Source of the DNA: Chlamydiota bacterium
Lineage (GTDB): Bacteria; Chlamydiota; Chlamydiia; Chlamydiales; Parachlamydiaceae
NCBI GenBank assembly: GCA_013287915.1
Contig: JABDCX010000003.1
Coordinates: 1-43,609, forward strand
Length of the DNA: 43,609 nucleotides
Reading direction: 5' to 3'
Below the pieces are notes generated by a model. That model had not been told where the DNA came from. It worked only from the letters and a program-made list of their open reading frames with translations, and searched no databases. Each line of letters opens with the position of its first letter. Position 1 is the first letter of the stretch. Below are positions 1-11,100 of this stretch, one piece after another. A program made the position numbers and the translations under genes.

Positions 1-3000
1 GGCATTGCCGAAGCTGAATTCGATAGGGGCGATGCTAAACTTCTTTCGCAACTTGAAAACGTTTCATTTCAATCAAACGGCTACTCACAAACTTACGAAT
101 ACGACGGAAAAACCTACGAAGATCGCTATCTGTTTTCAACTGATAAAGAGGTTCATGGCCGCACGGTTTGTCCTAAGAATGGTTTTTGCGAGGAGTTTAT
201 CACCGAGCAAACACCAACAAATCTCATTTACACTCAAAAGAGACATGGGACCGATAAGATCGAAGTTCAAAAAGCTACATTCAAGAAGGCGGGCGAAGAG
301 TGGCTCCTAACCAAAGAAGAAAAATATGAGGAAGGGCGTGTCTTAAGGCTATCTGATAGGAGCTTTGCTTCCACAATCCTGGATCAGTCTCGGCAAATCG
401 TCGCAAATGCCGCAGCTGCATACGTAGCTACTTTAACGACAGGGCAAACGCCAAAAATGGCATTGATTGCTTCACTGTTTCACTTGGTAAGTCGAACAAA
501 TGCTCTTGCCATTCCTAATCCTTTGACCGAGGCGCGTCAAGTAAAGGAAATTAAGTCAGGTACTATTGGGGCTTTAACGAGGAGAACGGCACCAATCACA
601 CTTCTTAGCCCCTTACCCAATTTCTCGGTTCAACCTGGTGCTCAGCTAAGCCATAACATCAATTTGAGAAGCTATTGTCAACTTTCAAACTCTAATCAAA
701 ACCTGGAACTTTCGATTCGACAGACAAGTGGTCAACCGGCTCCTAGCTGGGTTTCGATCGGAATGGGTGCCATTACGCTTGAGAGTTCCCTTTATTTAGG
801 AGCATTTACAGCTACTAATATTTTTGTATCGGGTAACTATGCATATGTTCTCACTTACAACCAGGAAGAATTAAATATTGTTGATATTAGCAATCCAAGT
901 AATCCGATAGCTGTGGGATTATTTGTGGCCACTGGCGCTCGAAGTGTAGTTGTAAAAGGAAATTATGCCTATCTTGTTTCAAACAATAAATTGACAGTGG
1001 TTGATGTCTCTATTCCCTCAAGCCCTGTTTTGGCAACTTCTATGTCTATGAGTGTGATTAATAGTGGATATTCTCAATTTTGTGAGGTTGATAATCATTT
1101 GTACATTTACTCTAGCGATAATCCTAGTTTTGGTGTTCGTCATTCTAATCTAACAGTAGTGAATATTAGCAATCCAATGAATCCCACTCGGGTAAGCATA
1201 CTAATTACAGGAATTAATGAAGGCCCATATCCGGCTGTTTCTGTTTCTGGCAAGTATGCTGTTACATCGACAAGCAGTGCTGCCTATTTCATAAATATTA
1301 CTGATCCTTCGAGCCCCGCATTAATGACTAAGCTTCCATTCAATGGACCTTTTATTACGACAGTGGTGAAAGGAAGTTACCTATTTGTGGGTACATCTAG
1401 CTCTTCTGGGGTGAAGATTTACGATATCTCTACATATTCAAATCCAATCTTGGTCAATACAATTTTTTTGCTAGCTCCTCCAGGATCACTTACTTTAGAC
1501 GGAAATTATATTTACGTTTCAACAGCTATCAGAGGTAGCGGTGCAGGTAACCCCAATCTGATCATTATTGATATTACAAATGTACAAACGGCTAAAATTG
1601 TCGCAACAATTCCTACTCTTGGTGGCGCATATAACACTTTTCTTAGTGATAATTATGTTTATGTCGCAGACGGAGGGGCAGGACTTGCAATCTATAACGC
1701 AGAGTCAAGAGTTTTGTCTGGAACTCCCAGTGCTTCAGATCGTGGTTTATTGCTCCTAAATGTGACTGCAAAAGATGATTTAGGCAATACGCTAATGGAT
1801 CCGATAGCGATCCATGTAGGTGATATCAAAGTTGCTATCCCGATATCAAACCAGCAGGTGTATGTGGGGAATTCAACAATGCTTTCCCTTCCAGCTGGAA
1901 CATTTGAATTTCCTAATGCAGCTTTTACGTATACTGCAACATTAGTGGGGGGCTTGCCTCTTCCTCCATTTATCAATTTTGATCCAGAGACACGCACGTT
2001 TTTATTTACACCGCATTTAGGGGATCAAAATAGCTATCGCATTCAAGCGACTGGCGATGATGGCTACGGCGGTACAATTTCAACAACATTTGATTTAAGT
2101 GTTCCCGACCGCCCTCCCGTATTGGCACAGCCACTTGGCAACCAGACAGCCTACACAGGTGAATTTTTTGAATATATTGTCGCAAGCAGCTCATTTGCCG
2201 ATGCAGACAATGATCAGCTTGCATTTTCTGCAAACTTGGTAGGCAGCAGTGTTTTGCCAGGGTGGCTTGGATTTGATCCGGCATTGCGCAGGTTTTACGG
2301 AACTCCATTTGGGAGGAACACGTATCAAATTCAAATGAATGCAAATGACGGATTTGGTGGAGTTGTATCAGGGACCTTTACAATCACTATTCCAAATAGT
2401 GCTCCTATCTTGCTCAATCCTATCGGAACTCAACTGGCAAGCGTTGGCATTCCCTTTAGTTACACCTTCTACTCAAGCACATTTTACGATGTTGATGGCG
2501 ATGCTTTAACTTACTCAACAAGTTCACTTCCAGCTTTTCTTAGCTTTAATCCTGCAACGAGAACCTTTACAGGAACTCCGCAAATTCAAGATACGGGAAC
2601 CACCTCAATTACCTTATCTGCACAAGACCCCCTCGGGGCCAAAGCATCTGCGACCTTTACTCTAACGGTTTTGAGCTCAACTAGCGATTTGCCGCCAGTC
2701 CTTGTTCTGCAAATTCCCGACATGACGATCACATCGGGCATTCCATTTAATACTACCTTTAATAAGGGGACATTTGAGGATCCCCAGAATCAACCTTTGA
2801 CTTACACAGCGACTTTGGAAGGGGGCAGTCCTTTGCCAGATACCTTGCATTTTGATCCAGAAGCTTTCTCCATGTCTGGAGTTGTGACAATACCGCAAAC
2901 CTTGCGGATAACGATTAAAGCAACGGATCCTTATGGAGGGTTTGCTGTCGATACATTTGCCATAACAGCAATTGATGGAACGAAATATCCACCCATTGTG

Positions 3001-3867
3001 CTGAATCCCTTACCGGATGAAATCGCCACTGTCGGCGTCATGTTTCGCATGCAAGTACCAGAAACTACCTTTAAAGATCTTAGCGGAGATTCATTGACAA
3101 TTGCTGTGATCCAGGCAGGAGGCTTGCCGCTTCCCAAATGGCTCAAATGGGATCCGGTGAAGCTATCCTTTTCCGGGACTCCAGGGCCTTTTGATACCAA
3201 CACTTACGCAAATAAGGAACACACGATTGAAGTCTGGGCTGCAGATGGCACAGGAAGTGTCAAAACAAGCTTTAAAATCACTGTTAACGGAGAATCGTTC
3301 TGGGCAACGTTTATTAAATACGGATTTAGCTTTGTATCCATTGCAGGTACCGGTCTTGGACTTTGGAAAAGTCGAGCGCTCATCTGGAATCATTTTAGAC
3401 AGGATAAATATCGCCAGAAGGAACCTGAAAGAGCAGTTGTCGGAGAGCAGTTTGAACGGAAAATATCTTTGGATTTCAAGAGAGCAAGAGTAAGGGTTTA
3501 CCACAAGGATATATTGTTGGATAAAATGCCTGATGATTTAGTCTATAAAAACGATCAATTAAAAGGCGTACCAACCACTAAAAGTGTAGGTCGCTACACA
3601 ATTCGCATTTATGACCAGGATGGTTATATCAATGAAGAATTCGATCTGTTCATTAAAAACAATGCAAATGATGCCGATCCCATAGAAAAGACAGGTTATA
3701 TGCAGACCAAGTTTGCCTCTTTCTCAAATACCTGCCTTCCGCAAGATGACGATGAAGAAAACGGAAAGGGAAACTGCTTTGGGTCCAAGAGGGGGGATTC
3801 TTCCATTATGATGCAGAGTCTATTGTCACATCAAAATAAAGAGTTGAAAGGAGATGGGGTTTTATGA
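1..3867 (+). CDS. Giant LVIVD-propeller / cadherin-like membrane protein, copy 1 (5' end outside window)
   Basis: The reading frame is open from base 1 to the stop at 3865-3867, giving at least 1288 residues. The ATG at 457 is internal: bases 1-456 in the same frame encode a region homologous to residues ~280-430 of the third paralogue, so about 280 residues lie beyond the left edge. Order seen: end of the N-terminal region (1-450); a short hydrophobic stretch (about 457-510); a propeller of LVIVD-type repeats with motifs such as NIVDISNPSNP (about 790-1690); five Ig/cadherin-like He_PIG domains starting near 1820, 2108, 2396, 2690 and 2990, each with a YTATL..PLP..I.FDP signature; one membrane segment (about 3295-3370); a final small Ig-like domain (about 3425-3660); and an acidic tail. 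It overlaps the next gene by 4 nt (ATGA). Probably a surface or envelope adhesin-like protein. Domain families are recognised by eye and the function is inferred. Confidence 0.8.
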   Translation, partial: GIAEAEFDRGDAKLLSQLENVSFQSNGYSQTYEYDGKTYEDRYLFSTDKEVHGRTVCPKNGFCEEFITEQTPTNLIYTQKRHGTDKIEVQKATFKKAGEEWLLTKEEKYEEGRVLRLSDRSFASTILDQSRQIVANAAAAYVATLTTGQTPKMALIASLFHLVSRTNALAIPNPLTEARQVKEIKSGTIGALTRRTAPITLLSPLPNFSVQPGAQLSHNINLRSYCQLSNSNQNLELSIRQTSGQPAPSWVSIGMGAITLESSLYLGAFTATNIFVSGNYAYVLTYNQEELNIVDISNPSNPIAVGLFVATGARSVVVKGNYAYLVSNNKLTVVDVSIPSSPVLATSMSMSVINSGYSQFCEVDNHLYIYSSDNPSFGVRHSNLTVVNISNPMNPTRVSILITGINEGPYPAVSVSGKYAVTSTSSAAYFINITDPSSPALMTKLPFNGPFITTVVKGSYLFVGTSSSSGVKIYDISTYSNPILVNTIFLLAPPGSLTLDGNYIYVSTAIRGSGAGNPNLIIIDITNVQTAKIVATIPTLGGAYNTFLSDNYVYVADGGAGLAIYNAESRVLSGTPSASDRGLLLLNVTAKDDLGNTLMDPIAIHVGDIKVAIPISNQQVYVGNSTMLSLPAGTFEFPNAAFTYTATLVGGLPLPPFINFDPETRTFLFTPHLGDQNSYRIQATGDDGYGGTISTTFDLSVPDRPPVLAQPLGNQTAYTGEFFEYIVASSSFADADNDQLAFSANLVGSSVLPGWLGFDPALRRFYGTPFGRNTYQIQMNANDGFGGVVSGTFTITIPNSAPILLNPIGTQLASVGIPFSYTFYSSTFYDVDGDALTYSTSSLPAFLSFNPATRTFTGTPQIQDTGTTSITLSAQDPLGAKASATFTLTVLSSTSDLPPVLVLQIPDMTITSGIPFNTTFNKGTFEDPQNQPLTYTATLEGGSPLPDTLHFDPEAFSMSGVVTIPQTLRITIKATDPYGGFAVDTFAITAIDGTKYPPIVLNPLPDEIATVGVMFRMQVPETTFKDLSGDSLTIAVIQAGGLPLPKWLKWDPVKLSFSGTPGPFDTNTYANKEHTIEVWAADGTGSVKTSFKITVNGESFWATFIKYGFSFVSIAGTGLGLWKSRALIWNHFRQDKYRQKEPERAVVGEQFERKISLDFKRARVRVYHKDILLDKMPDDLVYKNDQLKGVPTTKSVGRYTIRIYDQDGYINEEFDLFIKNNANDADPIEKTGYMQTKFASFSNTCLPQDDDEENGKGNCFGSKRGDSSIMMQSLLSHQNKELKGDGVL

Positions 3868-6800
3868 CCGTTTCTTTAAGAACAGCAATATTATCCGGAA
3901 TTCGATACTGTACACAAACTGTATCAAATATCTTGCCGCAGATGAAGCCGGCATCGGTTACCGATCTTCTTCATCAAACGCAAGAGCAGGGGAGTGCTGT
4001 TCTTAGCATTGGCCATGGAGAGATCTTAATTGAGATTATGAAGGATGAAAATGGTCTTCGAATTTTTAAAGCAGATGACGAAATGTCGCAAAATCCCGTT
4101 GTCATCCGAGAAGGCAAAGAAAATAATGGCCACGCTTTTTGGGAAGCTAAAGTTACCAAATATCTCAGCCGGCATTTTCCCAAAACGTCCATGGTTGATT
4201 TTGGTGTCACGCATCGACGTTGGAAGAATGAGGCATTTGCAGATTTAAAAAACCACCTTGCTTTGAGTGGCCAGCTGAGGAAGCAAGGGGAGCAATTCAC
4301 ACTGAAGTTGCCCCCTGAAGATATCGTCACATTCGATGGCCCTGATGCAGAGTTAAAATCAGACATTTACCTAAAGCATTTTTATCACAGGAGAAAAACA
4401 CCTGTGGAGGAGACTGAATCAGAGCCTTGGGATCTACTAAAACGGCTTGCAATAGGTTATTTGTCTTTGTCGGGGGATTTGTTGACACCTTGGGTGAAGA
4501 CACATGTGCTTCTTCCTCACCAAGCGGACCATTTGAGAAAGAAAAATTCTGCTCAGACAGAACCAGATGGATTTTTGGATTGTGCCAATCTTGCTGAAAT
4601 GGCAAAAAAATCCTCACTTAATCGAGATGTTCAAAATCACTTAGAGCAGACTTCACGTGCAAACTTTCAGCAAAACGCACTAAGTGCTGCAATGGTCTAT
4701 GCGGCCACAAGGCTTGCAAGCAACAACCCAAAAGTGGCAATGATTACAAGTTTGTTCTCTTTCGTTCCAAGTGCGACTGCTTTGTCGGCTGTGGGCACTC
4801 GTGAGATCTCATTTTCCAAAGCCACAAATGGAATAGGACTACAAAAAGCCAATGCAGCAGCCAAAAGCGCCTTGGCAAGACAAACTGCGCCTATTACAAT
4901 TATTTCTCCTTTGCCCAATCTTGTTGCAACACCGGGAATCCTGCTTACACAGCAGATCGATATGAAACAATATTTCGAACTTTCCAATCCAAATAGCAAT
5001 CTTGAGCTTACTATTAAACAAAGCGATGGTACCGCCGTTCCTAGTTGGCTCAAAATGAATATGGGCGATATTTCCTTGATCAACGTCTTTGATTTTGTGA
5101 CGGGTAGCTATGGTAGAGTCCATGTTATAGGTGATTATGCTTATACTTTTGGCTCAAGTGGGCTTAAAGTTGTTGATGTCAGCAACCCCAAAAATCCTGT
5201 AGTTGTTGGGAGCCTTGGTGCTATTTCTTTATATAATGATGTATATATATATGGTGGTTATGCTTATTGTGTAGTTTACCAACAGAGTATTGCGGTAATT
5301 AATATATCTGATCCATATAACCCAATATTAGTTAATAATGTAATTGCTAAAGGTAATTCTATGGATGGGTCTGGTAATTATATTTATTTAAATTCCGATT
5401 CTATTGGTGGAATTAAAATATTTGACGCTAACAATCAAACTAATCCTGTACAAATTGGTGAATTTGCCCAACCTAGCAATCTTTTTACTAAATCTATTGG
5501 TGATTATGTTGTATTTGGAGATCAAGGTAATGGCACAATAAAAATAATTAATGTTAGTATTCCAGAAAATCCTGTTTTAGTATCTTCATTTCCAGGGTTT
5601 GGCAACTCAGCAGTAAATAAAGAAAATTATTTGTATGTTGGAAAAAGCTATCGTTTGTTTATTTACGATATTACACAAATAACAAACCCTGTTGTGGTTG
5701 GAACAGTGTCTTTGAGTAGCCAACTTATTGATATGGTTTTGGTAGGCGACTATATCTATGCTTCTTGTCTAGCCGATGGAATTCAAATCGTAGATGTCAA
5801 AGAAGCTTCTAACCCACAGTTTGTGTCAACTTTTAAACACGGGGCAACACGAAACGTTTTTCTCAGTGGTAACAAGGGATATTTTATGGATAATTCTGCT
5901 TCTACGCTTGGGATTTTTGATGCAAGCATAAGAGTCTTATCTGGCAGGCCTGGTGCATCTGATCGTGGCTTGTTGGAAATTGACGTTACCGCTTCAGATG
6001 ATTTGGGGAATTTAGTTGTAGACCGAATTGCTATTCATGTTGGTGAAATTAGTGTGTCGCCCATTCCGAATCAGCAAGTGTATGTAGGAAATTCTACGCT
6101 ATTTACTTTTGCGCCCAGCACTTTTGAGTTTCCGGGTGCTACGTTTACCTACACAGCGAAGTTGGTGGGTGGATTATCCCTTCCTCCGTTTATCAGCTTT
6201 GATTCGAGCAGCCGCACCTTCATTTTTGCTCCAACATCAGGAGATCAAAATACGTATCGGATCGAAGTTACAGCAAATGATGGCTACATGAATACTAAGA
6301 CTGTATTTGATCTCAGTGTGCCAGACCGCCCACCGGTCGTTGAGCAACCCCTGGCGAACCAGACCGCTTACACCGGAGAAGCTTTTGAGTATATGTTTGC
6401 CGGCAATTCATTTTCGGACTTAGATAAGGACATATTGAGTTATTCTGCGCGGTTAGTAGGTACCAATGGATTGCCCGGCTGGTTGAGTTTTGATCCTGTT
6501 CTTCGAAAATTCTATGGAACGCCATTTGGAAAAAATGTCTATCCCATTGAAGTGACTGCAAATGATGGCTTTGGCGGTATTGCATCCAATACATTTACTA
6601 TCACAGTCCCCAACAGTGCTCCGATACTGCTCAATTCACCTGGGACACAGCTGGCAAGTGTAGGGATCCCATTTAGCTATACATTCAACACAAACACATT
6701 TTATGATGTCGACAATGATCCGCTGACATATTCTACAGATCAATTACCTGGATTCCTTATCTTTAATCCCGCAACGAGAACATTTACCGGAACACCCCAG

Positions 6801-8072
6801 GTCTTGGATTCCGGAACTTATTACATTATTCTGCAGGCACAAGACCCCTCCGGAGAAAAAGTATCAACGACCTTTAGTTTAACGGTTTTAAGCTCCTCGA
6901 ATAATAATCCTCCTGTGTTGGTAAAGAGCATTCCTGATGCTTCAGAGAAAGCAGGCTTGCCTTTTAGCTTTAGTTTTGATTCGGGCAGCTTTGAAGATCC
7001 TGAAGGAGCCACGTTAACGTATCAAGCAACCTTAGAGGGTGGAGCACCCTTGCCAGAAGGAATCTACTTTGATTCCGATACACGCACGCTCTCTGGTTTG
7101 CTTCAAACTCCTCAATCGTTCAGGATTACAATTCGTGCAGTGGACCCTTATGGCGCTTTTGCTGTCGATACGTTCACTCTCAATATCATTGATAACGCTA
7201 ACTATCCGCCGATTGTGCTAAATCCATTGCCTGATGTCGTAGCGTCGGTTGATCAGCATTTTTTCTTTCGCATACCCGATAGTACGTTTGCCGATCCCAA
7301 CAATGATAAGCTGACTATTTCGATCAATCAATCAGGCGGACAGCCGCTTCCTAAGTGGTTAAAGTGGGATCCCGCAACTAATTCTCTCTCCGGCAAGCCT
7401 GGGCCCTGGGATACTGGCACCTATCAAGATAAAGTAATTGATGTTGAGGTGTGGGCCTCAGATGGAAATGGAAGCGTCAAGACCACCTTCAAAATCATTG
7501 TTCAAGGACAATCCTTCTGGGAAATCTTTATCAAGTACGGCATCACCTTTGGCTCTATTGCCATTTCAGGCATCGGATTTTTTAGAAGCAGAGCCCTCGT
7601 TTGGAATTACTTCATGAAGAATAAGTATCGTAAAGGGACTGAAAGAGCCGCTGTTGGAACAATGTTTGAACGAGATATTTCGTTGGAACTCAAAAAAGTA
7701 AAAGAAGTTAAGGCCTACCACAACGGCGAACCTATGGCCAAACTGCCTAATGGATTGTGTTATGAAGATGACCAACTGAAAGGTGTACCAACCACCAAAA
7801 GTGTAGGTCGCTACACAATTCGCATTTATGATCAGGATGGTTATATCAACGAAGAATTCGATCTGATCATCAAAAGGAATGCAAATGATCCCGACCCTGT
7901 AGAAGAGAAGAGCCACCTCCAAACCAAGCTTGCTGCTTTTTCAAGCAAATTCCATACAAATGAGGCTGAGGATGATGAAAGCAGAGAGAAAAACTGCTTT
8001 GGATCCAAATCCAAGAAAGGAGATTCTTCCGTCATGTTGGAAAGCCTATTGCCGGATCAAAGCAATGCGTAA
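3864..8072 (+). CDS. Giant LVIVD-propeller / cadherin-like membrane protein, copy 2
   Basis: This 1402-residue protein starts at an ATG that overlaps the previous stop (ATGA), with an AAAGGAGA ribosome site about 9 nt upstream, so it is translationally coupled to copy 1. The N-terminal region (residues ~30-290) matches copy 3 but lacks about 115 residues present in copies 1 and 3, roughly between residues 255 and 290. A hydrophobic stretch near 293-310 is followed by an LVIVD-type propeller (about 5070-5930), five cadherin/He_PIG-like domains starting near 6040, 6325, 6615, 6900 and 7200, a membrane segment (about 7520-7590), a small Ig-like domain (about 7640-7880) and an acidic tail. The propeller DNA around 5220-5660 is visibly more AT-rich than its surroundings. 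Role in the envelope or in adhesion is inferred. Confidence 0.8.
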   Translation: MTVSLRTAILSGIRYCTQTVSNILPQMKPASVTDLLHQTQEQGSAVLSIGHGEILIEIMKDENGLRIFKADDEMSQNPVVIREGKENNGHAFWEAKVTKYLSRHFPKTSMVDFGVTHRRWKNEAFADLKNHLALSGQLRKQGEQFTLKLPPEDIVTFDGPDAELKSDIYLKHFYHRRKTPVEETESEPWDLLKRLAIGYLSLSGDLLTPWVKTHVLLPHQADHLRKKNSAQTEPDGFLDCANLAEMAKKSSLNRDVQNHLEQTSRANFQQNALSAAMVYAATRLASNNPKVAMITSLFSFVPSATALSAVGTREISFSKATNGIGLQKANAAAKSALARQTAPITIISPLPNLVATPGILLTQQIDMKQYFELSNPNSNLELTIKQSDGTAVPSWLKMNMGDISLINVFDFVTGSYGRVHVIGDYAYTFGSSGLKVVDVSNPKNPVVVGSLGAISLYNDVYIYGGYAYCVVYQQSIAVINISDPYNPILVNNVIAKGNSMDGSGNYIYLNSDSIGGIKIFDANNQTNPVQIGEFAQPSNLFTKSIGDYVVFGDQGNGTIKIINVSIPENPVLVSSFPGFGNSAVNKENYLYVGKSYRLFIYDITQITNPVVVGTVSLSSQLIDMVLVGDYIYASCLADGIQIVDVKEASNPQFVSTFKHGATRNVFLSGNKGYFMDNSASTLGIFDASIRVLSGRPGASDRGLLEIDVTASDDLGNLVVDRIAIHVGEISVSPIPNQQVYVGNSTLFTFAPSTFEFPGATFTYTAKLVGGLSLPPFISFDSSSRTFIFAPTSGDQNTYRIEVTANDGYMNTKTVFDLSVPDRPPVVEQPLANQTAYTGEAFEYMFAGNSFSDLDKDILSYSARLVGTNGLPGWLSFDPVLRKFYGTPFGKNVYPIEVTANDGFGGIASNTFTITVPNSAPILLNSPGTQLASVGIPFSYTFNTNTFYDVDNDPLTYSTDQLPGFLIFNPATRTFTGTPQVLDSGTYYIILQAQDPSGEKVSTTFSLTVLSSSNNNPPVLVKSIPDASEKAGLPFSFSFDSGSFEDPEGATLTYQATLEGGAPLPEGIYFDSDTRTLSGLLQTPQSFRITIRAVDPYGAFAVDTFTLNIIDNANYPPIVLNPLPDVVASVDQHFFFRIPDSTFADPNNDKLTISINQSGGQPLPKWLKWDPATNSLSGKPGPWDTGTYQDKVIDVEVWASDGNGSVKTTFKIIVQGQSFWEIFIKYGITFGSIAISGIGFFRSRALVWNYFMKNKYRKGTERAAVGTMFERDISLELKKVKEVKAYHNGEPMAKLPNGLCYEDDQLKGVPTTKSVGRYTIRIYDQDGYINEEFDLIIKRNANDPDPVEEKSHLQTKLAAFSSKFHTNEAEDDESREKNCFGSKSKKGDSSVMLESLLPDQSNA

Positions 8073-8124
8073 AGCTGCTGAATCTAGCTGGATTTTACGA
8101 CTCGATTAGGCTGTAAAATTTCTG

Positions 8125-8154
8125 TTGTTGCAAAATTAACAAAATCTTTAATCT
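8125..8154 (+). promoter_or_regulatory. Possible promoter for giant protein copy 3
   Basis: TTGTTG (8125-8130) and TAATCT (8149-8154) are separated by 18 nt and lie 27 nt before the ATG at 8182. This is a moderate match to the sigma-70/sigma-66 consensus. It suggests copy 3 can be transcribed separately from copies 1 and 2. Confidence 0.3.
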
Positions 8155-8181
8155 TGATCTTCTAATTTGTCGGAGGCGCTT

Positions 8182-11100
8182 ATGTCGATCAATCTAGAAA
8201 AATTTTCCAACACAGCCGGTCTTAATTTTTTTGCAAAACAAGCATGCCATGCTGCAGACAGATTAACCGAACTTACCTTTCATGTCCTAGATGGGGCGAC
8301 AACTAGCCTGGGAAGGTTGCTGCCAGATCTTCGCCCTAGATCTGTTGGGGACGTGGTGCTTCAAACAAAACAGAAGGGAAGTGCTCTTTTTGGGACGCCT
8401 GGAGGCGATGTCTTAATCGAGATTTCTCAAGATCAAAAGGGATACTATATTTTCAAGGCAGTGGGGGAGACTCTAGAGCCTATCGTCATCTATGAAGGAA
8501 AGAAAAAAACAAGCGGGGCCGCTTGGGAAGTGAAAGTTTCTACCTATGTACAGCAGGTTGTCAAATTGGCAGATTCTGTGAGTTATGGCGAGACCGCGAG
8601 GCGCTGGAAGGGAGAGACGTTTACAGCGCTTAAGGAAAAGTTTGTAGCCGATGGACTTTTAAGAAAGAGGGGAGGCGAGGTGCTCTTGAAACTGCCAGGA
8701 GAGGATCTATTGACCTTTGATGGTGCTCAGGCTTCTTTAAAGGCAGAAATTGTGCTGAAGCGCTTTTATCAAAGAAGAAAGACTGAAGTAGAAGAGATCC
8801 AATCAAGGCCTTGGGAACTGCTCAACAACCTATTTGTAGGGTATCTCTACTTTTCTGGGTATGCTCTGGCACCTTGGGTGGATGATCACGTAATGCTTCC
8901 CCATCAAAGAGCCGAAATGGAAGATGAAAAGGCACGCCGCATGACAGCCGATGGCTTTCTGGATAATCACGAGTTAACAGAAATGGCAAAACATCCCGGC
9001 CTTCGAGACCGAGTGATCAGCATTGCCGAGGCAGAAGCAGATGCCGGGGATGGCAAGCTACTGTCACAGCTAGATAATGTCACTTTCCAACCAGATGGCT
9101 ACTCTCAAACGTTCAAATACGAAGGAAAAAGCTATGCAGAGCAGCATGTATTTGCGGGGGAAAACGAGGCACATAGCCTCATGGTTTGTCCAGAGAAGGG
9201 TTTTTGTGAGGAGTTTATCACCGAGCAAACACCAACAAATCTCATTTACACTCAAAAGAGACACGACTTTGACAAAATCCATGTGCAAAAAGCCACTTTC
9301 ACAAAAGAGGGAGCCGAGTGGAAACTAACGACGCAAGAGAATTATGAGGAAGGTCGGGTCTTGAGGCTTCCCGATAGGAGCTTTGCCTCCACAATCCTTG
9401 ATCAGTCTCATCAACTGGTTGCTCATGCAGCAAAGATCTATTTGGCTACCATGATCACACAGCAAAGCCGGAAGATGGCTTTGATTGGCTCACTATTTCA
9501 TTTGGTAAGCCAAACCAAAGCTGCATCGGTGCCAGAAGCGCGTCACGTCAATGCAGTCCGATTGGATTCTATGATGAAAAGAAGAGCGGCTATCACCGTT
9601 ATCACCCCTTTACCCTATCTTACCGCAACGGTCGGAGTGCCGTTCGTAGAGCAGATTAATCTGCCAACGTATTACCAACTTTCCATTCCAAATGACAATC
9701 TAGACCTTTCCATTACACAGGCTAATGGTTCTGCAGCTCCCAGTTGGCTTTCGATGAATATGGGCGACCTTTCATTGATAAAATCTATGTATTTGACTAG
9801 CCATAGCAGAGATGTTTTTGTATCTGGTAATTATGCGTACATCGCCGGTGATACCTCCTTCCAAATGGTGGATATTAGCAATCCAGGTAGTCCAATTGTT
9901 GTAGGGTCTTACACCAACCCGCGCATAGGCGGAGAATTGGGTGGATTTGTTTTCGTGAAGGGGAATTATGCGTATTACGGTGACATATTCTTCGAAAACT
10001 TTGGCACAGGTGTTGCAATTCATGTGTTGGATGTGAGTAATCCAGCTAGTATTTCATCACAGGCGACATTTTATAATGCGATGATTAGTCATGCAATGAC
10101 ACAGTCTGGTAATTATATTTTTATTGGCCAGTATGACAGTTCTGCTTCCAACGATACTTTGACTATTATTGATATTACAAATCCAATAAATCCGTTTCAA
10201 GTATCGTCGATTAGTTGGCCAACACTCGGCGGTTCCATAACAGACATAAATATCTATAACAACTATGCTTATGTGTCAGATTATTATTATCTATGTATTG
10301 TGGACATAAGCAACCCCTCTAACCCTGCATTAGTAAGAACAATTTCGATCAATGCCCTTGGTGGTTGGGTAACCGCAACATTAGCTCGAGATAATTTTCT
10401 CTTTGTAACAGCGGGTCCCTCCTTGCAGATTTACAACAACACTCAAATCTCTAACCCGGTATTGGTTAGCACTGTATATCTGGGACCGCAAGCTACGACT
10501 CATTATGCAACAGCTAATTCTATGATTTTGGAAGGTAACTACCTCTATGTTTTTTGTTATGAACAGGGTTTGAAAGTGGTCAATGTAGAAGATCCTCTAA
10601 ACCCAAGTCTAGTAACTACTTTTAATACTGTTGGGTCGGCTGTTAATGGTTTTCTGAGCCAGAACAATGTTTTTGTTGCAGACGATCTGGCTGGTTTGAC
10701 GATCATTAATACTCAGCAAAGAAAGCTGTCTGGAACTCCAACTGTAGCAGACCGTGGGTTGTTGTTACTCGATGCTACAGCAGCAGATGGATTGGGAAAC
10801 ACTGTTGTGGAGCCTGTTGCGATTCATATTGGAAGCATAAGTATCACTACCATCCCTAATCAACAAGTATATGTAGGGAGTTCGATGCTGTTTACTCTTC
10901 CAGCTGGCACATTTGAGTATCCAGGAGCTACATTCACTTATACAGCTACTTTGGTAGGGGGAGCGCCGCTTCCGCTCTGCATTAATTTTGATTCAGGAAC
11001 ACGCACCTTTATATTCGCACCGCAATCAGGTGACCAGAACACCTATCGCATTCAAGTTGCGGTGGATGACGGTTATGGTGGTACCAGCAGCACGACCTTT

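Noticed and set aside
5-310. 101-codon plus-strand frame at the left edge
   Set aside because: It lies in the second frame over coding sequence of giant gene copy 1. Part of it reappears at 9077-9328 only because the DNA there is identical.
8167-8181. TTG start for giant gene copy 3
   Set aside because: The ribosome site GGAGG would be inside the gene; the ATG at 8182 has correct spacing.
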